From Kofleriaceae bacterium (GTDB taxonomy: Bacteria > Myxococcota_A > Polyangia > Haliangiales > Haliangiaceae): DNA of 64,000 nt. Below are positions 48,530 through 59,755 of the stretch, piece after piece. The DNA lies in NCBI GenBank assembly GCA_018057825.1, contig JAGPCY010000006.1, positions 62,001 to 126,000 of the forward strand, read 5' to 3'. The translations under genes and the position numbers were made by a program. Position 1 is the stretch's first letter; each line of letters opens with the position of its first letter. Below the pieces are notes generated by a model. It was not told where the DNA came from, did no database searches, and was given only the letters and a program-made list of their open reading frames with translations.

Positions 48530-48690
48530 ACGGTCATGAAGAAGGCAGGTTGCATTCGAAGGTCTACAAACTCGGCGGCCGTTGCTAGGCGGGACCGGAG
48601 GTGGAGCGGTCCACCGACGGAGGAACCGGAGCCGGCCGCGGTGCGCCCGGGTTTGCGACGATGGCCGAAGGCACGAAGGGAGAGTGGTCG

Positions 48691-49350
48691 ATGAAGCGCT
48701 TTCGTTGGGTATCGGCGCAGCTCGTGTCGGTCTCGCTCGCGGCGGGTGCCGGTTGTGGCCATCCTTCCCCGGCGCGCCCGGCCGAGGTGAAAGCCGCCTG
48801 CGAAGCGATGGGGCCCGAGGGCTACGAGTACCTGCGCGCCGCGCCGCCGCCGAGCGCCGAGGCCTGGGGAAAGTTCGATGGGCTCGCGGTGGACATGGCG
48901 CAGCTCGTCTACGAACGCGCCCACGGCGATCCGGCCACGTGGGACGACCCGACGGACGGCTTCCTGAGGTACGCAGGGGTCACCTGTGTCCCCAAGGAGT
49001 GGAGGACGTCGGTCTGGGTGAAACGCGGTAGCTTCGAGAGGATAGAAGCGGCCGGCTTCCGCGTGCACTACGGGTCCGGCTCCAACGACTCCGGCAGCGT
49101 GACCCTCTCGCCGTCGCGCCTGTTCGACTTCGCCAGCCACCCGGACGTGGTTCGACTCGGCGACTCCACGGGTATCGGAAAGTTCCACTACGAGCTCGAC
49201 AAGAGCGCAGCGTACATCGGGGCCGGCTCGCTCCGCGCCGCTCAGCCCAACGCGACCGGCGCCGACTGCGACCTGTCCCCCGACGGCGACGGCGGCCTCG
49301 GCGGCGACGATCCGCTCCTGGCCCTGTGGAGGGCACGCGCTGTGCGGTAG
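48691..49350 (+). CDS. Array lipoprotein 4, with C-terminus from the pentapeptide-repeat gene
   Basis: 219 residues. It follows the array pattern with small changes (KFDGLAVDMAQL) up to PNATGA, then switches to DCDLSPDGDGGLGGDDPLLALW, which is the C-terminal end of the zinc-ribbon/pentapeptide proteins. The stop is also at the same place as in those genes. This is a chimera made by recombination at the array's right border. Confidence 0.75.
   Translation: MKRFRWVSAQLVSVSLAAGAGCGHPSPARPAEVKAACEAMGPEGYEYLRAAPPPSAEAWGKFDGLAVDMAQLVYERAHGDPATWDDPTDGFLRYAGVTCVPKEWRTSVWVKRGSFERIEAAGFRVHYGSGSNDSGSVTLSPSRLFDFASHPDVVRLGDSTGIGKFHYELDKSAAYIGAGSLRAAQPNATGADCDLSPDGDGGLGGDDPLLALWRARAVR
49264..49350 (+). 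repeat. Third copy of the pentapeptide-gene 3' tail (87 bp)
   Basis: It aligns without gaps to 44344-44430 and 41142-41228, diverging mainly in the last 35 bases. It implies that a third zinc-ribbon/pentapeptide gene once ended here. Confidence 0.85.
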
Positions 49351-49431
49351 GCCCCGATGGGCGGGCGGCGCTGCAACTCACGTCCATCTCACGGGTGCGG
49401 CTTTCCACGCCGCGGCCTGCGAGGTCCGGGG

Positions 49432-49437
49432 TATCCT
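49432..49437 (+). promoter_or_regulatory. -10-like element of leaderless type (TATCCT-N6-GTG)
   Basis: TATCCT, six bases, then GTG at 49444. It supports that start codon. Confidence 0.45.
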
Positions 49438-49443
49438 CACCGC

Positions 49444-50097
49444 GTGCTGCGCCTGGGTCTGGTCGCGATTGCTGCGCTGACGAGCGGATGCACGATCCTC
49501 GCGCGGCCGCTGACGGAGCCGTCGCCCGACACCGATGCGATCCTGCTCGTCACCGGGACGCTGCCGTTCCCGATGGATCAGATCGCGCGGCATCCGTGGT
49601 TCGCGACCCGGCGCGCCGGCGGCGAGCGCTGGGAGGTCTGGGAGGTCGGCGGCGGCGGCGGGCTCGACGATCCGTTCGCCAATTCGCCCTACGGCAGCCC
49701 GATCCTCCACGGCGTGTGGACCGGTGCCGAGGCGACCGCTGGCATCGCGTGCATCGAGCGGGTCGCGCCCGGGGTCAAGCAGCGCATCGAGCGCGACTAC
49801 TTCCTGGTGCCGGGGCCCAACAGCAACACCTTCGGCGACGAGGTGCTGCGGGCGTGTGGGTTGGCGGCCAGCTTGCCGGCGACCTCGGTGGGCAAGGACT
49901 TCCGCGGCCTCATCGGCGCGGGGCTCACGAGCGAACGGACGGGCGTTCAGCTCGAGACCGCGCTGGTCGGCGTGAAGCTCGGCCTGCGCGAGGGCGTGGA
50001 GGTCCACATCCTGGGCCTGTCGTTTGGCTTCGACCTGTGGCCGCCAGCGATCATCGTCCCGCTGGGCCCCGGGCGGATCGGGTTCGCGGACCGATGA
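49444..50097 (+). CDS. DUF3750-like lipoprotein
   Basis: 217 residues from GTG. A short signal with lipobox LTSGC precedes a domain with WEVWEVGG, W-x-x-AEATAGIACIERV and the signature VPGPNSNTF, which resembles DUF3750, a family of unknown function. The C-terminus has hydrophobic strands (GVEVHILGLSFGFDLWPPAIIVPLG). It overlaps the next lipoprotein gene by 4 bp. Confidence 0.65.
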   Translation: MLRLGLVAIAALTSGCTILARPLTEPSPDTDAILLVTGTLPFPMDQIARHPWFATRRAGGERWEVWEVGGGGGLDDPFANSPYGSPILHGVWTGAEATAGIACIERVAPGVKQRIERDYFLVPGPNSNTFGDEVLRACGLAASLPATSVGKDFRGLIGAGLTSERTGVQLETALVGVKLGLREGVEVHILGLSFGFDLWPPAIIVPLGPGRIGFADR

Positions 50098-50744
50098 GCC
50101 GCCGGTCGCGCCCCGCGCTGGGGATCGTCGTCGCGCTCGTCGCGCTCGTCGCGGTCGGCTGCGGTCGCCGCATGCGCGACGGCCGGTTCGCGACCGCGCT
50201 GCACTACCAGGGCGCCGGCGTGGTCGCGCGCGACGACGGCGCGCGGCCGCGGGGCCAGGGCGAACTCGGCGTCCAGGTGGCGGGCCTGATCGGCGCGCGG
50301 GTCGGGCCGCTCGTCGCGCTGTCGCTCCGCGGTGGCGCCGGCGCGCCGGCCGGTGGCAGCTACGACGTCGCCCTGGCGCCGCTCGGGCTCGGCCTGCGGC
50401 TCCACGGCTCGTCGTTCGTCGGCGTCGCGGCGACGGTGGCGGCGGCCGGCGGCTCGTATCAGGACGACGCGATCGCCCTGGGCGGCCAGGCCTACGCCGA
50501 GCTCGAACTCGGCCGCCGGCTGCGCTGGCTGAGCTACGCGCGGCTGGCCGAGGATCGCGCGATCGCCGACGGGATCGAGCGCCGGCATCTGGAGCTCACG
50601 GCGGCGCTGCGCGTCGGGCGCAGCCGCCGCGACTACCGGTTCGCGGTCGGCAACGGCTACTACCTCGGGGTCACGATGCGCGAGCGACAAGGCGCGCGGT
50701 TCTGGGGGCTGGTCATCGGCCACAGCCTCGACGCCGCGCGCTGA
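50094..50744 (+). CDS. Lipoprotein with likely beta-barrel or beta-sandwich body
   Basis: 216 residues. Signal peptide with lipobox VAVGC. The body alternates Gly-rich strands (GVQVAGLIGARVGPLVALSLRGG, SYDVALAPLGLGLRLHG), a pattern of outer-membrane barrel proteins. No specific family. Operon with the DUF3750-like gene (ATGA). Confidence 0.65.
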   Translation: MSRRSRPALGIVVALVALVAVGCGRRMRDGRFATALHYQGAGVVARDDGARPRGQGELGVQVAGLIGARVGPLVALSLRGGAGAPAGGSYDVALAPLGLGLRLHGSSFVGVAATVAAAGGSYQDDAIALGGQAYAELELGRRLRWLSYARLAEDRAIADGIERRHLELTAALRVGRSRRDYRFAVGNGYYLGVTMRERQGARFWGLVIGHSLDAAR

Positions 50745-50761
50745 TCGCGGCGGTCGCGGTG

Positions 50762-50767
50762 TACACT
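50762..50767 (+). promoter_or_regulatory. -10-like element of leaderless type (TACACT-N6-GTG)
   Basis: TACACT, six bases, then GTG at 50774, the chosen start of the ADP-ribosylglycohydrolase gene. Confidence 0.45.
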
Positions 50768-50773
50768 CGCGGT

Positions 50774-53158
50774 GTGTCGGGAACTGCGATCGTGAACGTG
50801 GCGGCGGCCGACGCCGCGCAGGCCGGGCTGCCGGCCATAGGGCTGCGCCTGGTCCACACCGGGCTGGGCGCGCGGGTCCTGGGCGGCGACGGCTCCTACG
50901 TCGGGTGCAGCGGACCGCCGGGCGTGACTCTGTCGTTCTCGGTGATGGTCAGTCCGGTGGCGGGCCACGACGAGGTCGCGACGCGCGCGGCGCTGCACGC
51001 GGTCTACGCCAAGCTGCTCACGCCGCCGCGGGATCTGCCGGGTGGCACCCTCGAGCTGGCCGGCGCGGCGCGGCCGGCGGCGGTACTCGAGCTGACCAGC
51101 GGGCGGATCACCAAGTACGCCGCGGGCGCGCTGATCGCGACCGAGCGCGGGACGCTGCTGGTGGTCCTGGCGGTGGGCTCGCCGCTGGTCGCCGAGCCGA
51201 CGGTGGCGGCGATCGCCGCGGTGCCCGAGCTGGCGGGCTGCGTGCGGTCCCTGGCCCTCGACGGCGTGGGCGCCCCGGCGGCCTGGTCGACGGCGGCCCA
51301 GGTCGGCGCCGGGATCGGCGCGCCGGTGCCGCCCCGCGAACGCCCCGGCGGGCCGACCAAGGTCGGCCTCGATCAGCTCGCCGCCGGCCTGGCCACGGCG
51401 TCCTTGTCGCGGGCGCTGGGCGCGCTGTTCGGGCTCGCGGTCGGCGACGCGCTGGGCACGACCAACGAGTTCAAGCCGCTGCCGGCGCCGGCCTTCCCGA
51501 CCCTGGCCACCGGGCCGGTGGCCGACGTGATCGGCGGTGGCCCGTTTGGCCTGGCGGCCGGCGAGGTCACCGACGACACCCAGATGGCGGCGTGTCTGGC
51601 CGACGCCTTCGCCAAGGCCAGCGCGCTCAGCCCGGGCCAGCTCGCCGCGCGCTACCTGGCGTGGCGCTCGGTGGCCTTCGACGTCGGCGTGCAGATCTCG
51701 CAGTGCCTCGAGCTCATCCGCGGCGGCGACGGCCCCGAGCTGGCCGGCCGCCGATTGTGGGAGCAGAAGGGCCGGCACCCCGCGGGCAACGGCGCGCTCA
51801 TGCGCACCGCGGTGATCGGCGTGATGTTCGCCGGCGCGCCGGAGGCCCGCCGCCAGGCGAGCTGGCTCGACGCCGCGATCACTCACTTCGATCCGCGCTG
51901 TCTCCTGGCCTGCGCCGCGTACAACGCGTCGATCGGCCACGCGCTGACCGAGCGACCGTCGCCGGCGAGCATGGTGCGCGCCGCCGAGGCCGAGCTGGCC
52001 GCGGCCGCCGACGAGCTGCGCGGCTGTCACCCCGACCTGCGCGCCGAGATCGACGCCGCCGAGCGCGCGCTGGCCGGCGATCTCGCGGCCGCCCGCGACG
52101 ACGATCCCGAGCTCTACGGCGACGAGCTGCACCTGCACCGCACCGCCGGCTTCGTGCGGGTCGCGTTCCGCCTGGCCTACTGGGAGCTCTTGCACGCGGC
52201 CGATTACGCCAGCGCGGTCATCGACGCCACCAACCGCGGCGGCGACGCCGACACCAACGCTGCGATCGTCGGTGGCCTGTGGGGCGCGCTGGTCGGGATC
52301 GACGGCCTGCCGCGGGCCTGGGTGGCGCGGGTCCTGACGGCGCCAGCCCTCTCCGCCGAGGGCTACGAGTTCGGACCGCGGGCGTTCTTGCCGGCCCTGG
52401 CCCGCGGCTTCGCCGTCGAGCGCAACGATCACGCGTGGGCCCAGCTCGCGCCGTGGATCGCGCTGGCCGATCCGGGCGCGGGCGAGGTCCTGCGGCCAGC
52501 CAGCGAGCGCATCAACGTCGACGGCGCGCCGATCGAGGCGTGGTGGCGCGGCGACGCCACCGGCGGTCAGGCCCGGGTCCGCGGCGCCGACGGGATGGTG
52601 CGCATCGCGACCCTGTTGTCGTCGACGACCGTGGCCGAGCCCGAGCCGCCGGGCGTGCCGCTGTCGCTGGCGGCCCTGCCGCTGCGCGGCCGTCACGCGG
52701 TGCCGCTGGCGATCGAGATCTTCCGCGCGTGCGAGCGCGTGCCCGGGATCGATCACGTCGATCCGACGATGATCTACGTGCGCGCCGACAGCGATCGCCT
52801 GGTCGTGAGCGGGCTTCTGGTCGGCAGCGATCGCTTCGCCCGCGAGCACGATCCGGCGGCGCGCTGGCGCTACGTGCCGCGCGCGCTCCTGTGCGCTGCG
52901 CCCGAGGTGCTGGCCGGCACGCCGCCGTACCTGGCCAGCGCGACCTTCTCGTGCGCCGCGGTGCTCCTGTATCTCGTGCGCCGCCACGGCCCGTACCCGG
53001 CCGACGGGCCTCTCGAGGTCGCCGCGCGCTACGAGGCGATCGACGGCCTAGGCCCGGCGGTCCGCGACATCGTCATGAGCGCGCTGTCCCCCGATCCGCG
53101 GCGGCGGGCGCCCCTGGCGATCGTCCGCGAGCTGCTCGAGACCACGCTCCGGCGCTAG
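50774..53158 (+). CDS. ADP-ribosylglycohydrolase fused to a kinase-like C-lobe
   Basis: 794 residues. The N-terminal domain (1-205) is unknown and beta-rich. The DraG/ARH domain (about 212-570) has GLAVGDALG, the metal-site VTDD267D268TQ (strictly D267-D268), HPAGNGALMR and GGD491AD493TN. All Asp ligands of the binuclear site are present, so removal of ADP-ribose from a protein side chain is expected. Residues about 650-794 look like a protein-kinase C-lobe (IDHVDPTMIYV in place of HRDLKPxN, an APEVL segment, SPDPRRR) but lack the catalytic Asp/Asn and DFG, so a pseudokinase. A possible antagonist of the ADP-ribosyltransferase in the giant protein 11 kb upstream. Confidence 0.85.
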   Translation: MSGTAIVNVAAADAAQAGLPAIGLRLVHTGLGARVLGGDGSYVGCSGPPGVTLSFSVMVSPVAGHDEVATRAALHAVYAKLLTPPRDLPGGTLELAGAARPAAVLELTSGRITKYAAGALIATERGTLLVVLAVGSPLVAEPTVAAIAAVPELAGCVRSLALDGVGAPAAWSTAAQVGAGIGAPVPPRERPGGPTKVGLDQLAAGLATASLSRALGALFGLAVGDALGTTNEFKPLPAPAFPTLATGPVADVIGGGPFGLAAGEVTDDTQMAACLADAFAKASALSPGQLAARYLAWRSVAFDVGVQISQCLELIRGGDGPELAGRRLWEQKGRHPAGNGALMRTAVIGVMFAGAPEARRQASWLDAAITHFDPRCLLACAAYNASIGHALTERPSPASMVRAAEAELAAAADELRGCHPDLRAEIDAAERALAGDLAAARDDDPELYGDELHLHRTAGFVRVAFRLAYWELLHAADYASAVIDATNRGGDADTNAAIVGGLWGALVGIDGLPRAWVARVLTAPALSAEGYEFGPRAFLPALARGFAVERNDHAWAQLAPWIALADPGAGEVLRPASERINVDGAPIEAWWRGDATGGQARVRGADGMVRIATLLSSTTVAEPEPPGVPLSLAALPLRGRHAVPLAIEIFRACERVPGIDHVDPTMIYVRADSDRLVVSGLLVGSDRFAREHDPAARWRYVPRALLCAAPEVLAGTPPYLASATFSCAAVLLYLVRRHGPYPADGPLEVAARYEAIDGLGPAVRDIVMSALSPDPRRRAPLAIVRELLETTLRR

Positions 53159-53174
53159 CCTGGGACTGCGAGGA

Positions 53175-53834
53175 TCAGGTCGGCAGATCGACCGCCCAGC
53201 GCAGGGCGGCGCGGGTGTCGGTCCAGGCTCGCTCGTCGGGCTCGAGGTAGGGGACCTCGACGGTGACGACCTCGAGGCCGCGGTCGCGGCCGTACTTGGC
53301 GCCGAAGGAGCCCGGGGTCGGATAGCCGATCTCGCCGCTGGCGGGATAGCCGGCGAGGCGCGCCATCTCCTCGGCCAGGGCCTGGCCACGGCCGTCCCAG
53401 TTCATGACGCGGTAGGTGGCGTGGAGCGCGATCAGGCGTTCGGCGCCGGTGCGCTCGATCAGCGCGACCAGGGCCTGGGTCTCGGGTTCGCTCTCGGGGT
53501 GCGCGCCCGGGTGGTAGCCGCCGGCGTAGGTCGCGGTCCAGCTCGTCGCCGCGAAGTTGCGGTTGAGATCGACGTCGCGGGAGTTGTTCTTCGAGCCGGC
53601 GAGCAGACCGTCGACGTTGACCACCGGGATGATCCAGGTCTCGCGGCCGGGCGGGCGATCGAGCAGCTCCTCGATCAGTCGCTCGGCCATAAGCCGCGTG
53701 GCCGGCTCGTCGCCGTGGATGGCGCCGAACACCACCGCCGGCGGGCGCGGCCGGGCGTAGCGCGGCGGGGTCATCACCACCGCCTCGATCGGTCGCCCGA
53801 GCGCGGTGGTGCCGACGATCTCGTCCCGGCTCAC
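53175..53834 (-). CDS. M14-family zinc carboxypeptidase-like protein (MpaA-like)
   Basis: 219 residues, no signal peptide. Zinc ligands in FGAIHGDEPAT and IALHATY, the substrate segment NNSRDVDLNRNFAA and the catalytic Glu in VTVEVPY fit the M14 subfamily of murein-peptide amidases. Expected role: hydrolysis of a C-terminal amide bond in a cell-wall peptide or similar substrate. It starts with GTG overlapping the TGA of the upstream membrane-protein gene. Convergent with the ADP-ribosylglycohydrolase gene, 16 bp away. Confidence 0.8.
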   Translation of the reverse strand: MSRDEIVGTTALGRPIEAVVMTPPRYARPRPPAVVFGAIHGDEPATRLMAERLIEELLDRPPGRETWIIPVVNVDGLLAGSKNNSRDVDLNRNFAATSWTATYAGGYHPGAHPESEPETQALVALIERTGAERLIALHATYRVMNWDGRGQALAEEMARLAGYPASGEIGYPTPGSFGAKYGRDRGLEVVTVEVPYLEPDERAWTDTRAALRWAVDLPT

Positions 53835-55645
53835 GTGTGCTCGAGGTTCTTGCCGAGCACGGTGGCGCCGCCGTAGCCGATGAACGCCAACCACGCCGCC
53901 AGGACCCAGCCCGACAGGAGCGCGTCGTTGAAGCTGCGCTTGACCACGTCGCCGATGTGCCCGGCGACCAGGAGCTGGGTGTAGATCGCCACGACCGCGG
54001 TGGTGATGACCAACCAGGCCAGGACCTTGGCCCCGCCGCTCGACGGCGCTGGCAGCCAGACCAGGAGCGAGAGCAGCGCCAGGATGAGCGGGTACAGCTT
54101 GAGCACGGCGATCACCTTGGCCTTGCCGGAGGCCGCCGACACGCCGTCGATCAGCGCCTTGACCGGCGGATCGCCGCCCTCGGGGACGAGAAGCGGCACC
54201 AGCACGCACAGGGCGCCGATCGTGGCGAGCAGGCGCGGCAACATCTGCGAGCGGTACTCGTGGCGGAGCAGGAGCCCGGTGACCAGGGTCAACATCCCGA
54301 CGAACTCGACGATCTCTTGCCAGCGGAACTTGGGCGCGTCCTTGAGCTCGAGGACGAAGTGGAAGGCGATCGGGGTCAGGCCGAGCACCGCGGCCAGGAG
54401 CCCGCGCGGCACGTTGGCCAGCGGCACCAGCCCGAATACCAGCGCGAGGACACCAGCCGCGGCGAGGTAGATGTGATCGAACTTGACCGAGGCGGCGGCC
54501 TCACCCGACAGCAGATCCCAGCGGAACACGACCTTGGGCTCGAGCGCCAAAGGCGCGGCGAAGGCGAGCAAGAGGAGCGCGCCGAAGACGATGAGGACCA
54601 GGCGCAGGCCGTCGGCGTAGGGCTCGCGCGGCGCGCCCGCCCGCGCCGCGGTGCGGGAGGCGAGGTACGGCGGCGTGAGCGGTGCGGGCGGCGCGTAGGC
54701 CGGCGCCATGTAGCCGCCGCCGGGACCCATGCCAGCGCCCGGCATCGGCGACGGGGCGGGCGCGGGCGGATAGCCGCCGCCGGGGGGCATGCCACCGGGA
54801 CCCATCCCGGCGCCGGGTAGCGGCGCGGGGCCGGGGCCGAAGCCGGGCCCCATCGGGTTCGGCGGACCACCGGGGCCGGGGCCGCCGGGGAAGCCGCCGG
54901 GACCGAAGCCGCCCGGGGGCATGCCGGCGCCGGGCAGCGGCGCGGGCGCCGGCAAGGTCGGGGCCGGGGCGGCGAACATCGTCGCGGCGCTCGCGGCGGG
55001 CGAGGGTTGCGGTGGACCGCCGTAGGCGCTCGGGGCCGGCATGGTGGCGGCGGGCGGGAAGGCGGCGGCGCCGGGGCCGGGACCGTAGGCGCTCGGCGCG
55101 GGCATGGTGGCGGCGGGCGGGAAGGCGGCGGCGCCGGGGCCGGGACCGTAGGCGCTCGGCGCGGGCATGGTGGCGGCGGGCGGGAAGGCGGCGGCGCCGG
55201 GGCCGGGGATCGACGGCGCGGGCGCGGCGAACACGGTCTTGGCGGCCGACGCGGGCGGCGGCTGCGGGCCGGGCATCGTGGCGGCCACCGACGACGGAGG
55301 GCCGGGGGGCGCGCTCGGCGGCGCGGCGAGGGTCTGCATGACGCCGAGGTTGCCGGGCGGGGGCGCGCTCGGCGGCGCGGCGAGGGTCTGCATGACGCCG
55401 AGGTTGCCGGGCGGGGGCGCGCTCGGCGGCGCGGCGGGCGGCGGCGCAGCGGGCGGCGGCATCCCGACGCCGGGAGCGGGCTGCAGGCCCTTGGCCGCCA
55501 GATCCTTCATCACGTCGGTGGCCTGCCAACCCATGACGGTCTTGGCGTTGGCCGGGGCCGGCGCCTGCGGTTGCTTGGTGCCGCAGAAGACGCAGTGCAT
55601 CGCGGCATCCGGCAGATCTTTGGCGCAGCTCGTACACTTCTTCAC
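53831..55645 (-). CDS. Zinc-ribbon membrane protein with Pro/Ala/Gly-rich repeats
   Basis: 604 residues. The N-terminal zinc ribbon CTSCAKDLPDAAMHCVFC (residues 4-21) precedes about 310 residues of low-complexity Pro/Gly/Ala. This includes two 18-residue repeats (PPSAPPPGNLGVMQT) and three 21-residue repeats (AAAFPPAATMPAPSAYG). The C-terminal 230 residues contain about seven membrane helices. It starts at GTG. Zinc ribbon plus disordered linker plus membrane domain is common in myxobacterial proteins of unknown function. Confidence 0.7.
   Translation of the reverse strand: MKKCTSCAKDLPDAAMHCVFCGTKQPQAPAPANAKTVMGWQATDVMKDLAAKGLQPAPGVGMPPPAAPPPAAPPSAPPPGNLGVMQTLAAPPSAPPPGNLGVMQTLAAPPSAPPGPPSSVAATMPGPQPPPASAAKTVFAAPAPSIPGPGAAAFPPAATMPAPSAYGPGPGAAAFPPAATMPAPSAYGPGPGAAAFPPAATMPAPSAYGGPPQPSPAASAATMFAAPAPTLPAPAPLPGAGMPPGGFGPGGFPGGPGPGGPPNPMGPGFGPGPAPLPGAGMGPGGMPPGGGYPPAPAPSPMPGAGMGPGGGYMAPAYAPPAPLTPPYLASRTAARAGAPREPYADGLRLVLIVFGALLLLAFAAPLALEPKVVFRWDLLSGEAAASVKFDHIYLAAAGVLALVFGLVPLANVPRGLLAAVLGLTPIAFHFVLELKDAPKFRWQEIVEFVGMLTLVTGLLLRHEYRSQMLPRLLATIGALCVLVPLLVPEGGDPPVKALIDGVSAASGKAKVIAVLKLYPLILALLSLLVWLPAPSSGGAKVLAWLVITTAVVAIYTQLLVAGHIGDVVKRSFNDALLSGWVLAAWLAFIGYGGATVLGKNLEHT
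55020..55205. repeat. 63-bp tandem repeat, three units, in the zinc-ribbon membrane protein gene
   Basis: CGTAGGCGCTCGG recurs at 55021, 55084 and 55147. It encodes a 21-residue Ala/Pro unit. Confidence 0.85.
55320..55430. repeat. 54-bp tandem repeat, two units, in the same gene
   Basis: CGCCGAGGTTGCC recurs 54 bp apart (about 55342 and 55396). It encodes an 18-residue unit. Confidence 0.85.
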
Positions 55646-55769
55646 GGTGGGGACTCCCGAGGCACCGACGTCGGCACCCGCGTTCGGACCTGCATTACCG
55701 CCCGGCGCTCGCGCGCTGTCAATCGCGCCGGTGGGCCGGGCGTCAGCGACGGCGGTCGGGGCGTGAGGC

Positions 55770-58659
<2,890 letters not shown>

Positions 58660-58660
<1 letters not shown>

Positions 58661-58953
58661 CAGTCGATGACCGCCGGGACCTCGAAGCAGCCGTCGCGGG
58701 TGGCGGCGGCGCCGGCCAGCGCGTCGTCGGCGGTCAACGCCGGGCCCGGGACGTCGTCGCGCAGGCGCAGGGTCATGGCGACCGCGTGGGTCATGGGCTC
58801 GACCGCCGAGGTGTCGAGCTCGTCGAGCATCGCGACGTAGGCCAGGTGCGCGGCCAGCTCGTCGGCCAGCCGGGCGACGGTGGCGTCGTCGAGCTCGAGC
58901 CGGGCCAGGTGGGCCAGGGCCCGGACCTCGGCGTCGGCGAGCGGCGCCATCAC
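58660..58953 (-). CDS. gatC: Aspartyl/glutamyl-tRNA(Asn/Gln) amidotransferase subunit C
   Basis: 97 residues, normal length. Typical features: ADAEVRALAHLARLEL near the start, LDELDTSAVEPMTHA in the middle and LRDDVPGPALTADDAL at the end. It stabilises the GatA-GatB complex. The ATG overlaps the stop of the FadR-type regulator gene, so the amidotransferase appears to be transcribed from the regulator's promoter. Confidence 0.93.
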
Positions 58954-59693
58954 GCCGCGGGCAGGGGCAGCGGCGACAGCTCGGCGCGGCCGCCCATCCG
59001 GGCCGCCAGCTCCGCGCCCGACCGCAGGTGATCGTCGGCGACCTTGCCGGCGCGCTCGGCGTCCTTGGCGGCCACCGCGTCGATCAGCGCGCGGTGGTGG
59101 GCGCGCACCGACTCCGGCGAGGCCGTCAGGTTGGCGAGCAGCGGCATGTACGACCGCACGCCCTCGCGCACGGTGTTGATGAGCAGGCCCATCACGGTGT
59201 TGCCGGCGACCTGGGTCAGCGCGACGTAGAACTCGAAGTCGGTCTCGAACAGCGCGGTCGGGGTCTCGGCGGCGTCGGCCTTGTCGGCCAGCGCGGTCAG
59301 GCGAGCCAGCCCGTCACTGCTGGCGCGGTAGGCCGCCAGCCGCGCGATCTCGCGCCCGAAGATCCGGCGCAGCTCGAGCATGTCGCGGATGAGCTCCGGA
59401 TGATTGCGACCGGCCAAGGGCAAGAGGTGCTGGACCAGCTCGATGCCGCCGGTCTCCATGAAGTTGGTGACCCGGGTGCCGTCGCCCTGGCGGATGCGCA
59501 CCAGGCCGAGGTGCTCGAGCTTCTTCAGCGCCTCGCGCAGCGACGCGCGGTTCACGCCGAGGCGCTTGGACAGGTCTCGCTCCGGCGGCAGCTTCGAGCC
59601 GGGGGGGTACTGACCGGTGAGGATCAAGGAGCGGAGCTGCTCGACGATCTCCTCCGCCACCCGCTGCTTTTCAACTGGCTTGAGGATCGACAC
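58950..59693 (-). CDS. FadR-type GntR-family transcriptional regulator
   Basis: 247 residues. N-terminal winged helix (about 8-78: VAEEIVEQLRSLILTGQYPPGSKLPPE... and GVNRASLREALKKLEHLGLVRIRQGDGTRV) and a C-terminal helical FCD effector domain (about 100-230) with metal or ligand His/Asp residues (RAHHRALIDAV). GTG start supported by a TAGGCT element 6 nt upstream. It is first in a run with gatCAB. FadR-type proteins bind small organic acids or acyl-CoA; the ligand here is unknown. Confidence 0.88.
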   Translation of the reverse strand: MSILKPVEKQRVAEEIVEQLRSLILTGQYPPGSKLPPERDLSKRLGVNRASLREALKKLEHLGLVRIRQGDGTRVTNFMETGGIELVQHLLPLAGRNHPELIRDMLELRRIFGREIARLAAYRASSDGLARLTALADKADAAETPTALFETDFEFYVALTQVAGNTVMGLLINTVREGVRSYMPLLANLTASPESVRAHHRALIDAVAAKDAERAGKVADDHLRSGAELAARMGGRAELSPLPLPAA

Positions 59694-59699
59694 CGACGC

Positions 59700-59705
59700 A
59701 GCCTA
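59700..59705 (-). promoter_or_regulatory. -10-like element of leaderless type (TAGGCT-N6-GTG)
   Basis: On the minus strand TAGGCT, six bases (GCGTCG), then the GTG of the FadR-type regulator at 59693. Confidence 0.45.
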
Positions 59706-59755
59706 ACGCGCCCCCTCGGTGGACGGAAGGCCCAACCTCGGGGTTTCGGGACCTT

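Larger units (their letters stand above)
46157..49262. repeat. Tandem array of four lipoprotein-gene units (788, 788, 788, about 742 bp)
   Basis: Units begin at about 46157, 46945, 47733 and 48521, each with GCGAGGTGAACGGTCATG. Start codons of the four lipoprotein genes are 788, 788 and 782 bp apart. Units 2 and 3 share near-identical 5' halves, units 1 and 2 share 3' halves, and units 3 and 4 share 3' halves, so the array is mosaic. Confidence 0.9.

Noticed and set aside
46157..49262. Lipoprotein array as a CRISPR or insertion-sequence array
   Set aside because: 788-bp units contain full genes with signal peptides, and no transposase or inverted repeats are seen.
50024..50773. N-terminal extension of the ADP-ribosylglycohydrolase to 1044 residues
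   Set aside because: It overlaps two lipoprotein genes out of frame and reads as Arg/Ala-rich shadow; GTG at 50774 has a -10-like element at exact spacing.
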